From Morella rubra (Eukaryota > Streptophyta > Magnoliopsida > Fagales > Myricaceae): a stretch of DNA of 64,000 bases. Shown here piece by piece: positions 31,755 to 48,175 of this stretch (position 1 is its first letter; every line of letters begins with the position of its first letter). The translations under genes were made by a program, and so were the position numbers. The stretch covers positions 4,695,931 through 4,759,930 of the forward strand of contig CM025854.1 of assembly GCA_003952965.2 (NCBI GenBank). Direction: 5' to 3'. The notes beneath the pieces are model-generated. The model saw nothing but the letters and a program-made list of their open reading frames with translations, was not told the DNA's origin and did not search any database.

Positions 31755-34159
31755 TTTCCCAATATCTTCTCCACAAGATACTCTAGAAAGCGATACGCCC
31801 AAAAGACGATTTACTTATAATTAGTAACTTGCTTAGTATTTGGTCGCCTACTGTGAGGCATTTTTCTTTTTTTTGAGCATGCATGCTATAAGGTAATGTG
31901 ATATTTAAGGTATATGTGACTTTTCACTAATGGATTGAAATTTGAACTTGGTTAAACTTCAGCAAATTAAGGAAAGCTCTTGAGATTAGAGACATGCAAT
32001 CAATGAAGGGTTTTAGCTAATTGGGTGATCTGAATATAATATATATATATGAATTTCACGAGAGACTTTGAATTGAAGAGAGAGAGAGAGAGATACTCCT
32101 AGTTAAGAGTAGGTTGAACACGACATTAGCTCCAAACTAAAGCCATAGAGAAATTAACACGTAGGTAGAAAAAGCAAGAAAACTAAGCTTTGTCATATTC
32201 CATGATCAATGCCTTCCACGAACAATATCGGTTGTGGACTTGTTGTATACAGCCATGGAGAAGTTTAACCTAACTCTTGCAATAGCAATAAGGAAGTCCA
32301 TGTGCACGTGCTTAATTGTAAATTTCCCCGTCCACTCGTCCAACACGTTACTCCACCTACGGCATGCAATTTTGAGTAGTTTTTGTGCAATGACTAAAGA
32401 GTCCTCTAGCTAACCCTCCTAACACTAGGAACTTTTTCCATGTGCCTCGCCGCCATGCGTGCCTTGGTATTTCTGAATTACGTACCCATGAAGTAAGGAA
32501 CCAGCTTGATGACATTGGACTGGCATTTAAAGCCCCATACCAATAATCCTGATCGACTTCAGCATATTCCAACGTCCCTTACCCGAAGCGGCCTGAAGCG
32601 AACTAGCGAACAGTGCTTAAAAGTTAAAAGGGATATTCCTTGAGCTCCCTTTCCTCCGATTTTGCACCGTCTTCATATGGGAAAAGAACAAAGATGACAA
32701 GGGTCATATGGCTTTCATTGTCATACAGAGAGGACCTATGTCCGTGAGCCACTCGTTTTTTTTTTTTAGGCACATGATCCGTGTGGAAAAATGATGCCAG
32801 AGACATAGAGTCGTCATGTGAAAGATATAAGGAAAATTCACATGGAAGGTCGGCTAGCTATGAGTGCTCATAATTCATGAAGCGTGACGAAAGCCGGGGG
32901 TACCGGCCCTTTCCGTTTGTTCCTATCAGAAGCTCCTTTGCAACATTTATTTAAATAAATGCATATATAATTGAACATACCAAAGGGTACTAGTTAGTGG
33001 CAGACTATATATTTATATTATCAGAGAAAATGTAAAATATTAGGAGGGTTGGCCTCGATTTTGACGTACGTTAATGGCTGCTTTTGCCGAAGAGTGCTTA
33101 CCATTAGCTTCTAGTCATGATCATGACATGACGTAGTGCGCCAGCGAGGAATTTGAGCAGGCATTGTGATCGATGAACGTCAACACGATGGAAGATACAG
33201 GTAATGTTCGTTTTCTCAAAATTTCGGAAATAGAAAATTTTCGGTAAAATATACGCACCATAAAATTTTTAATTTTATATGTGTATATATATATATATAT
33301 ATAATTTATTTTATACAAATTTTAATAAAATAAAAATTTTTTAAAATTTTAAGAATATTTTTAAAATTTTAATAAACAAATGTCTCACAACTAATTATAT
33401 GCAACATATATAGAAGTGAACGAAATTATTCGAGGAGGTTATCTCAACTTATTTCGGAGTACGGAAAAGATTTATAAATAAAGAATGTTCGTAGAAAGTG
33501 ATTTTCATGCTGAACGAAAAAGCCTACAGAAAAAAGAAAAGCCACTTCTCATCTGGTACTGAATATCTTCATTCCTTCCTTGGGAAAATAGCTTCATTGC
33601 GCCCGACTCCACCATTTTTACGTTGCGAATTTGGTGGGCTCGGTTATCTGGGCCGGGGAATAAAATGAACAGGCCGTTTACGGGCTCCAAAACAATATTT
33701 GTGATCCTAGTCCAGTTTACCGAATTAGAAGTAGAAGCCTAATTTTGATTCTTGGGCTACCGTATGAAGTGGCTCCAATCCAAGATTATTCGTATTCTAA
33801 AACCGGATGGAGGCTTATATATGTCTGAGTTAATATTTAATAAACCAGATGATTTATATGTCTACAAAATAAATAAAAAAATTATTTTTGTATTAAAGAT
33901 TGATTTATTAAAAAAAATTAATATCATATGAATTGTACCGATAATTAAACTATAAATTTTAAAAATCTCAGTGAGGTCTCTCAATTTTCATTTCAACAAA
34001 TATAAAAAGTGAAATAAATAGCTGTGTAGCTAAAAAAATACATTCAGGTAATAAATACAGGAATTAGACAACTCTGAGCTGTATTCACAGAGGATAATGA
34101 AAATCTACATGGTCTCCAATTACCGTTTAAATATATTATTATTATTTTTATAAAAAAAA

Positions 34160-34765
34160 CAGCCAGCATATTCGACATATAAAAGTGCAACGATCATCAA
34201 AGGAAATCATGATTATTTAGCATGCCTTCAACTATATATCCACATATTACTACTTCTCTGTTGGCAGAAGAAAGATATATTATATAATACAGGGGTATAT
34301 TAATATAATTAGAGACCTAATAGAAAATTTAAAACTGAGGCGTTTTATTTTGACCTAATAAAATAAGTAATAAATCAAATATAAAAAAGCTTAGGATTCG
34401 CCGGCTTAATGTAACACGGGTAATGTAGTTATGTGCTGCATTTACGATAAACAATAAAACTTCATATGGTCAGCATTCGTGTGTTCATCATATAAAAGAA
34501 ATGAGGCGGCGGCAAATTTCAGCTCACATTTAAATAATATAAAATTAGTACAATAAATATCAAAACAAGTGTTAACTCAATTAGTAATTTATTTTTATAA
34601 TTACCACCAGCATATATATATATATATACACATTACTGCTTTATGTTGGCGAAAATATATTTAATGTATGCAATATTGGAAGTCAACTCCACGTGGCAGT
34701 TGATAAAGAATAGTTTATATTTATACGGTCAGCATTCTCGAGTTTACATATTAAAGAAATCAATC
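34160..34765. repeat. Degenerate dispersed repeats, about three copies
   Basis: A word family built on GGTCAGCATTC...CATATAAAAGAAAT recurs at about 34167, 34468 and 34727, each time in AT-rich context. A second word (CACATTACTG/TACTTC...TGTTGGC) recurs near 34243 and 34630. The spacing is irregular (roughly 260-380 bases), so this is a diverged tandem array or nested insertions. No gene is present. Confidence 0.5.
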
Positions 34766-35518
34766 CGATAACTCCAAGGCGAAAAAAAAAAAAAGTGTAC
34801 CAAATTTAGTACATTGATTAAATAATTAACGATGAATGATCTTTTTTAGGTAATAAAGAAGAGTTCCTTCAATATTGTTCGCTATCCTTGGCAATAAGAT
34901 TTAAGACCTTAAAACTTTTCAAAGCTATAATTTTAAAAAAAGAAATTTCTACTTATTGCATTTATATATTCTCTTGACCACGTAATAGTTTTTCGTTTTC
35001 TCAAAGCAGCCCAGTGAAGTTGCGACAACCAAAAACCAATGGAAAGGATAAGCTCAAGAAGAACGTGTGCGGTAGACGTGCGAGGCCTCATCCACAATTC
35101 AGTTTTTTTTTTTTTGTTTGTTTGTAGGCTCATCCACAATTCAGTTACACGAGGAAATGCAAGTTGGTCTTTGATGCATCATCATTGTCGTCGTCACGAT
35201 TTCCCAACAATATCCGCCGCCGATTATCCACCGCTAATGGTCCTAAAGAATCAGAAGATAATAACCCAGTAGAATTCCAAGTGGGCCCCGATGATCAAAA
35301 CGGTGTCTTTTTTAATTGGGAATGGTAGTGTCCATATCATACATTCAGAATCACAGGAGCACGAAGGGCATTATGGTCAACATGACAATGTCATGGTCAG
35401 ACCCCACGTTTCATAGAATGGGTCACCAAGTATCGGATTGGATATTTAAACCGTGTTCGTTTTTCTCTTGGGAGTGTGTCCAAAGGGAGCGCTTCCCCGT
35501 AAGAAATCTCACAAATAG

Positions 35519-38226
<2,708 letters not shown>

Positions 38227-38449
38227 GTATTGGAAATAATCTTTAATTGGCTAATACTTATTGCGCTTTTAATACTTTGTTAGTCTTATTACTAGTGGCT
38301 AGTTTACCTTTTGTACCAATAAGGGACACATTTTTCCTCTGTAAAGTGTCAGATTTGTGCAGGATGTTGTTTGCCATCGGGTTTGGGTACTGGTGGATGA
38401 GCAATATCACCTTGCCCTTGGTCAAATATTATAGATGGAACAGGTTGAT

Positions 38450-40060
38450 GTCCTAGACCGCATAATGAGCTGATTCAATACACACAACACATAGTACCGC
38501 AATTAGTTTCTCTCTCGATGTTCACTTTGCTTAACAAATTTATCCCCTCAGCTCCTCACTATTTCTCGATGTTATCTAACATTACAGTATGATAATGAGA
38601 TGAACCGCTAGAATTATCCAATCCTCTTTATCCTAAATATATTGAGTTACAATGAGAACAAGGCACATTAAGGTTACTAAAATACCACTTGTTAGCTTAA
38701 ATAAATTTTATCTAAAAGATAGAGAATTTTTGTAATGCGTGTAGCTGAGATAATAACAACTACAAGACTCCAGTATTGAAAAAGGTTTATTCATATTCAG
38801 GGTAACAGGAACGGCTCTTATGTCCTATAATCATGAAATTCGATCTGAGTGTTCAAAATATCGCTTCTTGAGGCGTTAGACCTAGAATTTGAGCAGATGC
38901 AAATTTATCAAAGGCATGCAAATTCGATAAGCTACTAATTTACGTAAGCCCTCCTATGCCGGCTGAGCCAGATAATATTAAGAGTGCTTTCTTATTCAGC
39001 GTCGCCTAATTCCCATCTGCTTCTACCGAACGGGCGAAATCCCGGTTCGCACCTTATGTGGCAGATGCGTACGATTGAGTTAATTCGAGAAGTAGTGCCT
39101 GCATGTATATCCGTTGAATGAATAATACACTTCTAAAATGTCAAACCAATAAGACTGGGTTCTCCACTGCAAAAAGACAATAAACCTCTTAGCAAATTTG
39201 AGAAAAACACCAGCAGTACAGACATAGTAAGCAATGCTTCTTCAATGTGCATGGTCCATTATACAATTTCTTTTTTTTCTTTTCGGACACCGCTTAGCCA
39301 CAGGTAACCGGATGCCATATATTTCATCCGCACTGGGACTTACAATGTTAACTATCTGTATAGCAAATATATTCGCACGTTATTCACTATTTTACATTTC
39401 TTGTGGAGAATATAATTTTCTTATGTGTTGTTGGCAGTATCTGTACCTTTATTTCATGAGATGACTGATCTTTCATTTTTATTGACGCTCCATATTTTCT
39501 TTCTATTGTTTTTTTTGTTGTTTGACCCAGTGGATCGTTTCATTTTATCCCATAGATGGCGAAATTACTTACGAAGGGTTTTTATAAGTCCAAATTGGCA
39601 GTAACTCTCATTAAAGGATACTGATCTTCTCATCTCACATTCGATATGGACTCTAACGAAAGGTCAATCTTTCGTCTAGTTTGAGAGTACTCTCCTTTTG
39701 GTATGTTTCATATAATGCGAGGTGAATATGCAAGTCAAGCTTAGCCAAATGTTTATAGACCTGTTGCAGATTTTGTTAATTAAATACTTAAACAACCTTT
39801 TCATATTACCAATATAATTAAGGAAAACTGGCTTAAATCGTAAACATACTCAGAATAAAGGAAGTGAGTGTCATAATGACCAGCTTTAAGTAGATACGGA
39901 TCAGAGTGATGTGCGCATGTTGTAGCTAATGAATGACGATCAATACCAAACATTTCATGAGAAGTGTCTTTCTCCTTTCCAATATTGATCAAGAACAAGT
40001 CCAACATTTAATGTATTTCACTAATACTGCTAATTCACTATTGTGCGCGTGGTATAAGTC
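38450..40060 (+). pseudogene. Scrambled direct copy of MDHAR introns 4-6 with exons 5 and 6
   Basis: By eye this stretch aligns, with very many indels and substitutions, to 50690-51840. Anchors include GGTAACAGGAACGGCT (38801) against GGTAACAGGAAGGGCT (50904), GCTGCATGT/CCTGCATGT in exon 5, and the exon 6 words TTTTTATAAGTCCAAA, CTCATTAAAGGA and TTCGATATGGACTCTAACG at about 39570-39665. No exon is open. In contrast, the preceding block (37858-38440) matches its own second copy at well above 90%. Confidence 0.75.
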
Positions 40061-40079
40061 TTCAAAGACCTCATCACCC

Positions 40080-42960
40080 GATTTACAAGTAAAGATTATA
40101 TTGACTGTGAAAAAAAAATACTCAACAGAAATGGAAGCTAAGCTAACAGAAAACCAGAAAAAAAAAGGAATGTCTAAATCCACACTGACCGACACCTTTT
40201 TATAGTTGTTGCTTGGACTGCTTGACATAGTCTTCTTCTTCCTATTCTTCTGCTAGAGAATCAGTCCAAACGTACCATCTTTATATGCTTATCTTGTTTA
40301 TTCAACATTTTGAAAATCGTGCTATCGTTTTTATTTGACTCGATCATTTATATTCTTTGTTTTGTTTTACCATAATGATCTTTTATATCGAGAGAAAGGC
40401 GTGGATGAGATCAAATAGTGACATTGGAAATTAATGTTGTTTCACGTCAAGTCCATCAAGATGAGCTTAATAAGCCTACGTCTAACGTTCTCAAGTAAAG
40501 TCGGTGTATTAAGTGTTCTTGCGGAATCTCATTTCCATCTTTAATTTAATGCACCTATTTGCCAAATGCGAGAGTTCAGGTAGCAAATTCCATATAGAAA
40601 TGTGGGATGCAAGCATCTGAATAAATCGGTTCAAATACCATCCTGTATGCTGTTTTTTAGAATATGTAGAACTGAGAATTATAATTGTCTCTCCGTCTGT
40701 TGTTACGTTTTTATCTTTCTGGAATACTTATTTCTATGTACCTTTATTTCTTTACCAGGTAATTTCAGTTTTAGTACTATTATTTCTTGATTGTTTCTCT
40801 TTAGGCCTATGTTACTTTTTCTTAGGATACCGTATTATTTGGAGTATAGTAACAATTGTGTTAATTAGTCGCGTACTTTTGTGTTTCAACTCAGTTCTGT
40901 ATTCTGTACAGTACTTTATCAGGAATCATTAGTGGATGCCCTTTTCAATTGTTGATTGTCAGTTATCTAGCATGATTTATTTTTTTTATTTTGGATATGC
41001 ACTTGTATCCAAGATCGTAATGCGCGCAGTTGCTATTGAATTTTGATTATCAGTTATTTTTCTTTCGTTCAACTTTATCTCTGTTGAGCTGAGGTTGCAT
41101 CGAAGTGAAGATCTCTTGAAAGTCACTGATTCTATTTCTTAGAGCAAAATTAACTCAACGACGTCATCACACGTAACGCGCCATCACTTTATGTTGACAC
41201 TGTGATATTTTATATACAAGCTACTAAATATTTGCCTTGCCTGATTGCTAGACGTAAAGTAACTCCATTTCAGCTCTGCCTAATCTATAGAACAGACTAT
41301 CTTTGTCCATTTGTGAGTACTGGTATAATAAGGTATCTATAAGGTGTTCTATGTTAGAATCACATAACAAAGATATTCGTTTCATTTAATTTCTATCTTG
41401 TTTTTATGTTGATTTAGGCAGATTCACAACAACGGAACGCTTAATTTCACTTCTGCTTTTCTAGCTCTTGTTAACATATTGTCTTTGAGATTTATACACC
41501 CTATTTGAAACTTCTTACTTTATATTCTAATTTTATTATTCTATCTCTCTTTGTTGATTAATATTGTCTTTTTGTTCAGTCTGTATGTGTTTCTTTATTT
41601 TGTTTAATTATATTTTTATGTTATTACGCCACACTGTTAAGGATGAGACCCTTTTCTTTCCAGTACAAACCCATAGATATATGCCAAATTCAGCAATGCG
41701 GAACAAATCATCCTACGCACCTAACTTATTATGGCACGTTCCTAAGGCACTAGATATCGAGAATCTGGATTGCTAGGTGAAGTATAATAGGCAATATTAC
41801 TGATCGGGTATTTTTATTGCTTGATAAGCTCGCACGAAGACTCGGTCCAAGATATTGTACTTGTCTCACGATCTTAGAAAAGAATATATTCCACTCGTTA
41901 GATAACTGTTGGCCAACTTAACTTATGATTAATCTACTGATACCAATTCGATTTAAAAATCTCTAATAGTCATCAGCATCACATAGTCCTCCAATTTGAT
42001 GTTTCCCGAGAGTTGAACGGCGCTGTAACTATGTAGTATGGATTTTGCTATTGATGAAGTTTATCTGGAATGTCTTCAATTTGAATATATTGCGAGACAT
42101 GGATTGAGCTTTAGATATTGTCACTGTACCACTGGCTGACAGCGAGAAGTATGCGCACAAAAGGTATAGTGTGCGGAGAATTACGAGAAATAGTTAAAGC
42201 GACGTATACATATTCTGTATAAATATGTAGTCTATGAACTCACTTGCAGCTATATGATGAAATTAATTGTTTCATATGGAGCGTGTACAGTGTGTCAGCG
42301 TGAGATCGAATCGCTTCGTGACTAGTTCGATAAGGTAATCTGACATTTTGCTTTGGGTGAAAATCTGCACGACTCTGATCTTTATTATTTGTTGCTGGGA
42401 TCATGATAAATATTTAATGTTTATTGAAGTCCATCTAGTGCCATGTAATAAATGTACTACTTAACAATATATTCGTAATGGAATGATATGAACCTCACGT
42501 AGATACAAAAATGCATTTGAATAAGGGAAAAAAAATGGTTTCTAAGATTTTAAAGGTTTTTTCCTGACGATGCAAACCTAGTGTACCAAATAACAGGGGA
42601 TGATTTATAGATTTTAAGTTTTGATTCCCAAATTGATGTAAACGTACACCTCACAACTAGGTGTCGAGTTTTTCTTGACTAGAAACCATTATATTAAGGA
42701 GACCGAGGAACTTTCTTAGTGGTTGAAGGAATAAGAGACAATGAAGAAGAAAGAAAGCTTGGGTATAACCATCTACCATCACCATGGTCGATATATTGTT
42801 TCCATGCTTTGCAAATGAGTCACATTAATAAAAAGTGAATGCTCTGATAGAAATTATCGCTTCTGCATATCTTTATTGTAGGAATTTAATACTACTTAGT
42901 GAAACTTCATAGGTTATGTGCTGATAATATCACGAAAAAGATAATAATTCTATTCACATG
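40080..42960 (-). repeat. Inverted, mostly scrambled copy of 47740-50090
   Basis: Read on the minus strand this segment aligns with 47740-50090, mostly at about two-thirds identity with frequent indels. Anchors are AAAGGAATGTCTAAATCCA at about 40166, CTTTTTGTTCAGTCTGTATG at about 41567, GTTGGCCAACTTAACTTA at about 41908 and GATGAAGTTTATCTGG at about 42054. An embedded 259-base island (42507-42765) is nearly perfect. No coding capacity. Confidence 0.7.
42507..42765. repeat. Near-perfect inverted repeat, arm 1 (partner 47917-48175)
   Basis: This 259-base arm is the reverse complement of 47917-48175 with only one or two single-base differences by eye. The arms are 5.15 kb apart. Outside the arms the same two regions still align, but far less well, so the arm is an island of high identity within a longer inverted duplication rather than a transposon terminus. 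Confidence 0.85.
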
Positions 42961-43539
42961 ATGATTAGTATAGACGATGTATTCAATTCTATGTCATTTT
43001 AGTACGTCATAACTCACATAGTATTAGTCCTCATAAATCTGATAACTAAATATCGCTCCTATTCTACCTTTCCTATTTGCATGGATTATTTCAACCCGCG
43101 TGCTCCAAGCATACACTTAAGACTAAATTAAGACTTAGAAAAGAAAAAGACTGGGAACATGTAAGTAGTGAATCCACGAACTAGGACCACTGTACTCCAA
43201 CTAAGTTCCATATATGCTAATTCAAGGATTACTAGGAGAGAGAAGACCGCGTCCTGGAGTGAGCATAATAATACGACAACTGTATACCCTTCATTGCTTA
43301 ATAAGAGGACTCCTATTATCATATTATATCGTATAATGAACACACCAAATGCTTTCACTGTAAAATTGATGACTCAATTGAACTATGACACTCTGTATAG
43401 CGAATCAATACAATAGATTCAACCGACGTGGGTTATTATTTTTTGAGTTTTTAGCTTGAGATTTTCTTGAGCGGTTAAGGCAACACCATTCCTTTGAAGC
43501 ATAAAGTAACCTGTTGCGCTCTCCTACATTTTCAACTAG

Positions 43540-45765
43540 TGAACGAAGGTTATAAAATAAAAGAAAACACTGTCCTAATTAATCCCCAAGTTTCCATGGA
43601 ACAATGGGGACAACGAAAAAATCGATATGCTTCTCTGAGTTTTGTCTCTCTTGAGAGGGTTATAAAATATCAAACTGAGGTTTTGTTTATTTGTTTTGCC
43701 GTAAAGCACTTCCTAATGAAAAATGTCTTTAACTAAAAGTGTAAAAGGCCAAAATTAGTTTTAAATGTCGGTGAAAATATCTGTTGAGAGTTTATTTTTT
43801 GTCAAAACCAAAAAGTTTACCATTTTCTGAATCCATTTTTGGTAGTTGGAAAAAGGTTTCAAGGTGACGTAAAACAGATCAAGTAAAACCGAAAAACTTT
43901 TACAATTGACCGAAAATGGATTACCGAATCTGTAAAATTTTTTCAGAGGGGAAAATGGATTATGTAAACGAGAAACCTTTTTCCGAACATACATAAACTG
44001 TTTTCAGTCAACCGTAAACGTTTTCCAAAGCATAGAATCCATATGCCGTCAACTAATCATAATCTAAAATTATAGAAATTGGGGATGATCACGAAATAAT
44101 AATGGCGCCCATTTCAAACATATCCCTGGGATGATTATGTACTTCTATAGAGGGGTCTAAGTGATACGTTAGTTCAGAATAAAGTGACTTTTCTTAAGGT
44201 CAAAGTGTTGAAAGGTAAATTATAGATTGGTATTGAATGATTCATTTTGATTCAATCTAATCTCTTCCATTCGTTGACAATCTTTTATCGATTTTTCTCT
44301 TCGATCGATTTCTTACTTTAGCAGGTATATCTATAATTGATCATTCTATTCAATAATTAGTGACCCTCCAAAATCCAACAAAAATTATTTGAAAGAGTCT
44401 GCTTTCTAGGAACAATTGTTGATTGGGATACTTGTTAATGGTGAAGAGCTATTTTGTATCTTGGAAAGACATAGGATCTTCAACTTCAGAAGTACATTCA
44501 TAATTGATCATTCTATTCAATAATTAGTGACCCTTCAAAATCCAACAAAAATTTCTCGAAGGAGTCTACTTTTTAAAGAACAATTATTAATAAAGGATAC
44601 TTGTTAATGTTGAAGAGCTATTTTGTACCTAAGAAAATAGAATGGATAAAATTTAATTTGATGATCATACCATAAAAGGTCTTTCTTCGTGGAAGCTTAC
44701 AATGAAAAATGTTCAAAATAATCATATGATTGGATGAAATGTTTATCTTTTTGCAATAAATTGAAACTACGGTGAGAATTTTCTACAGAGGAGACGTTTT
44801 TGTTCACCATCTGGACATGTTCTTTAGTGCTTTTGCCATGCACACATGATCATTTGCTCCATAGGCCTTTGTATGTAGGTTATAGGTGACGTAGTTCAAG
44901 ACTTGATAAGGTAGTAGATCCAATCTGCAACAGTTTGGCCTTGCCGGTGATTTTTCTGATCTGTCCACGCTTTTCAAGAATGTTGCTCATGTCAGTACAT
45001 AAAAACAGCACCCTGGCTTAAACTGAAAGTTCCTGTTTACCATATTTTCAGGCCATGAAGGAGAGAATTAGCAATCTCGCCCGCCGTTTAGTAATTAGGA
45101 ATGCCATACCCGCCCTAATTTCGAAGCAAATTTCGTTTCTAAAATCATGATAGTAGGCTAATTTCGAAAGATCATGATAGTAGACCCATGTTATACAAGT
45201 GCCCATGCCGAAAATGGCTAGGATTTCCGAAAATGGAAGGATAAATATCGATATTAAAGTCTTTAATGGAAAATATTTTCATATTAGTATATCTTAAAAC
45301 TATCTTTTCCTAAGGATATTAAAACTATCTTTAGAAAATATTTCCTAAAAATTGAAATTATATCATTCCTAGTATTTCATTTCAAAATCTTTGGTCAAAA
45401 TGACTTTGAACCATGAGAATCTTCGGTTCATCTTGTAAAAGTCAATAGCCCGTTACACTTCTAGTCCCGGATAAACCTTCTGCGGCGTACAGAATTAGTT
45501 TTCGGTGATCTGGAAACCTTTTTCGTATTAAGTAATCCGTTTTCATCTTTGAAAAAATATTTCCAAAAATACATAATCTGTTTTCGGAAATCCGGAAGCT
45601 TTTTTAATATTTGCTATTCCGTAGTTCGTTTTCGTAAACGGTAAAAGTTTTATATTTTCTGTTAACTGTAAATTTTTTTTTCAAGCCTATAAATTTTTTT
45701 CAAACTTACAAACATCAAAAAAAGTAACACTTGATCATGTCCTGGTGCATGCAGTCAATTCACTT
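43540..45765. repeat. Diverged direct copy of MDHAR 3' flank (52960-53920)
   Basis: About 44810-45085 matches 53083-53380 well (TTTAGTGCTTTTG, GATCCAATCTGCAACAGTTT, AACTGAAAGTTCCTGTTTAC, AGGCCATGAAGGAGAGAAT). The earlier part (43540-43730) matches 52970-53080 more weakly and with rearranged order. The segment 45650-45765 matches 53770-53915 (TATATTTTCTGTTAACTGTA, CATGTCCTGGTGCATGCAG). Extra material, including repeated GTAAA/TTTTCC words at 43770-44040, separates the blocks. No gene. Confidence 0.7.
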
Positions 45766-46350
45766 GGAGATCACAAGTTCTCCGTCCCTTTTTTTTGCAG
45801 ATCACAAGTTCAGAAAGAACAGAACAAGTGTGGCTTTCCAGCAATGATGTCACATATTTGTCTGCTATTGGCTTTGTTCTGTTTTAGGTGAACGAGTCCA
45901 ACAGAGTGCCGTTCCGAGGATTTTAGAAGAAGAATCAACAGAGCTGCACAGAGGTGTAAATATGTTTCATCCCAAGTAAAATATTTTCTCGGTAAGTCAA
46001 AGTTTTTCTAAGAAATGTAAAAATATTTACTGTATAAGAGATTTCTAAATAAAAATACTTTTTCAATAGTAGTGATCAAATTTCATTTGATGTAAAATAT
46101 TTTCTGCAACGAGTTCGTAAAAAAATTTCATTGATCTAAATTATTTTCTGCAATAAATCAAAATTTTACGGGAAAAATAAAAAATATTTTCCACATTTTA
46201 AATGATGGAATGAGCTGAGTTCTACCGCAAGCTTTAGCTACTAGCTAGTAGCTACCATTTACCGGTGCTGGGCGGGTCACCATGACCTATTTAACCATAC
46301 CAGCAGTTTTTTCTCCCTTGACTATGCTTTCACGCGGAACAATTTATAAT

Positions 46351-47244
46351 TAGTGGCGGATTCAGGATTGAAATCTCAGGGTCGGAGTCATTAAGGGAAA
46401 ATATTTACTTTGTTTAGGAAATATTTTGAATATAAAAAATACAACTAAACATTTAACATCTCAAAAAATTTAATACTACATCTTACACCATTTTCACACA
46501 AAACTCTATATTTTTTTTAAAATATACCATTAAATCATTATGCACGTTCATCAATCAACAATTATATAGAAAGTAATATAAATGTTTACTCTAGATTGAA
46601 AATTGAGATCCAAAAAGATTTGAAGTTAGAAAGAGAAAATGAACTTATATAAACCGAAAAACGTTAAAAGAAAAAAAAAAAAAAAAACCAATAAAATTTT
46701 TCATAATGTCAAAAATCGCAAAAAAAAACTTGTTGGTTAAAGATGATTTCTTTATGTTAACTTTTTCAAAGGTGAGGCAAAATCAATGGGGTTTTTTTTA
46801 AAAAAAAGAGTGAAATTGAGAGAAATAAATAAAAAAAAACAAAATTGAGTATTTAAAAAAAGTGAAATTGAAGAGAAAAATAACAAATAGAAAACAAAAA
46901 CCGAATTTAGGTCATATTAAAAATAAATTGCATCTCTCGGTAAAACTTTTAATTCCATTATATTTTGTTTAATATTTAAGTACTTTAATAATTTTATTAG
47001 TGTCATCATGATTTTTTTAAAAGCATTAAGTTTGTCTCATTCATTTTCAGATATAAATGGTATTTAAATGGGTAAAAAAAGGATAGTAATTTTTGGCCTT
47101 GCAAAAGAGATTTTTTCAAAATATTTGAAGGGTAAAATCATTTTTGAAGGTGTAAAATTGGGATAGGATAATATTTTTTTTTACCTTAAAAATGTTTTAA
47201 AAAAAATCAAATTATTTGGGGGGCGGGAGGGGGATCCGCCCCTG
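46351..47244. mobile_element. hAT-like non-autonomous element (tentative)
   Basis: The left end TAGTGGCGGATTCAGGATT and the right end GGGGGATCCGCCCCTG form an imperfect terminal inverted repeat resembling the CAGGGGCGGATCC termini seen in many plant hAT-derived repeats. The interior is A/T-rich with homopolymer runs and no open frame. No 8-bp target duplication could be confirmed, so limits are approximate. Confidence 0.45.
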
Positions 47245-47916
47245 CTAATATTCCTATTAACAAATTATTTGTATCTCTTGCAATACAACTGTTTTCCGCA
47301 GCAAATCATTTTCAGTTGACATTTTCTCATGATTCACGTTATGAGGTCCACCACAAAATCAGCCATGCCCAAGCACTGCCTACAACCTCAGACAATGTGG
47401 ACTCTTTCTATCCTCAGATGTCATATGTCTATTGAGGTCCTCAATAAATGAAAGTCGAGTCATTTTAAACGTAAAACCATTTGGAGCATCAAAATGACTC
47501 GCCTAGAAGTATACATTAAAGGTACGTATACTAAGCTCTCACAGACAACGGTTTCCTTTTAACCTCCTGGCCATTCAAACCTTAGTTAGAGTCCCTTCCA
47601 GGTGTCGTGGATTTCTTCCTTTTCCACTTTCAAGCATAACTTAGCTAATTGCTTTAGGAGACCTGAAGAAAATACCTCCAATATAACCATTATCAGATTG
47701 CACAAATCAAATAATCTTAATATCTATTTGCGACAAACCACTTTAGGAAATTACTTCCGAAACCCACCTTAGAAGTTTTCACTTAGCCACCTAGGATTTA
47801 TAAATTTCCTACACAATCAACGTAAAGCCAAGCAAGAAAAGCATAATTTCTATCACAGCATTCCACTTCCTCTTTACTTAAACCTTGCTGCCCCCAATTC
47901 TGCTCCATGAGCCCTT

Positions 47917-48175
47917 TACCCAAGCTTTCTTTCTTCTTCATTGTCTCTTATTCCTTCTAACCACTAAGAAAGTTCCTCGGTCTCCTTAATATAATGGTTT
48001 CTAGTCAAGAAAAACTCGACACCTAGTTGTGAGGTGTACGTTTACATCAATTTGGGAATCAAAACTTAAAATCTATAAATCATCCCCTGTTATTTGGTAC
48101 ACTAGGTTTGCATCGTCAGGAAAAAACCTTTAAAATCTTAGAAACCATTTTTTTTTCCTTATTCAAATGCATTTT
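47917..48175. repeat. Near-perfect inverted repeat, arm 2
   Basis: This is the reverse complement of 42507-42765. It lies in continuous, unscrambled sequence, which suggests this is the better-quality or original copy. Confidence 0.85.

Noticed and set aside
42507-48175. Interpretation of the inverted repeats as terminal repeats of a 5.7-kb transposon
   Set aside because: No target duplication at the outer ends, and alignable but poorly matching sequence continues on both sides of the arms.
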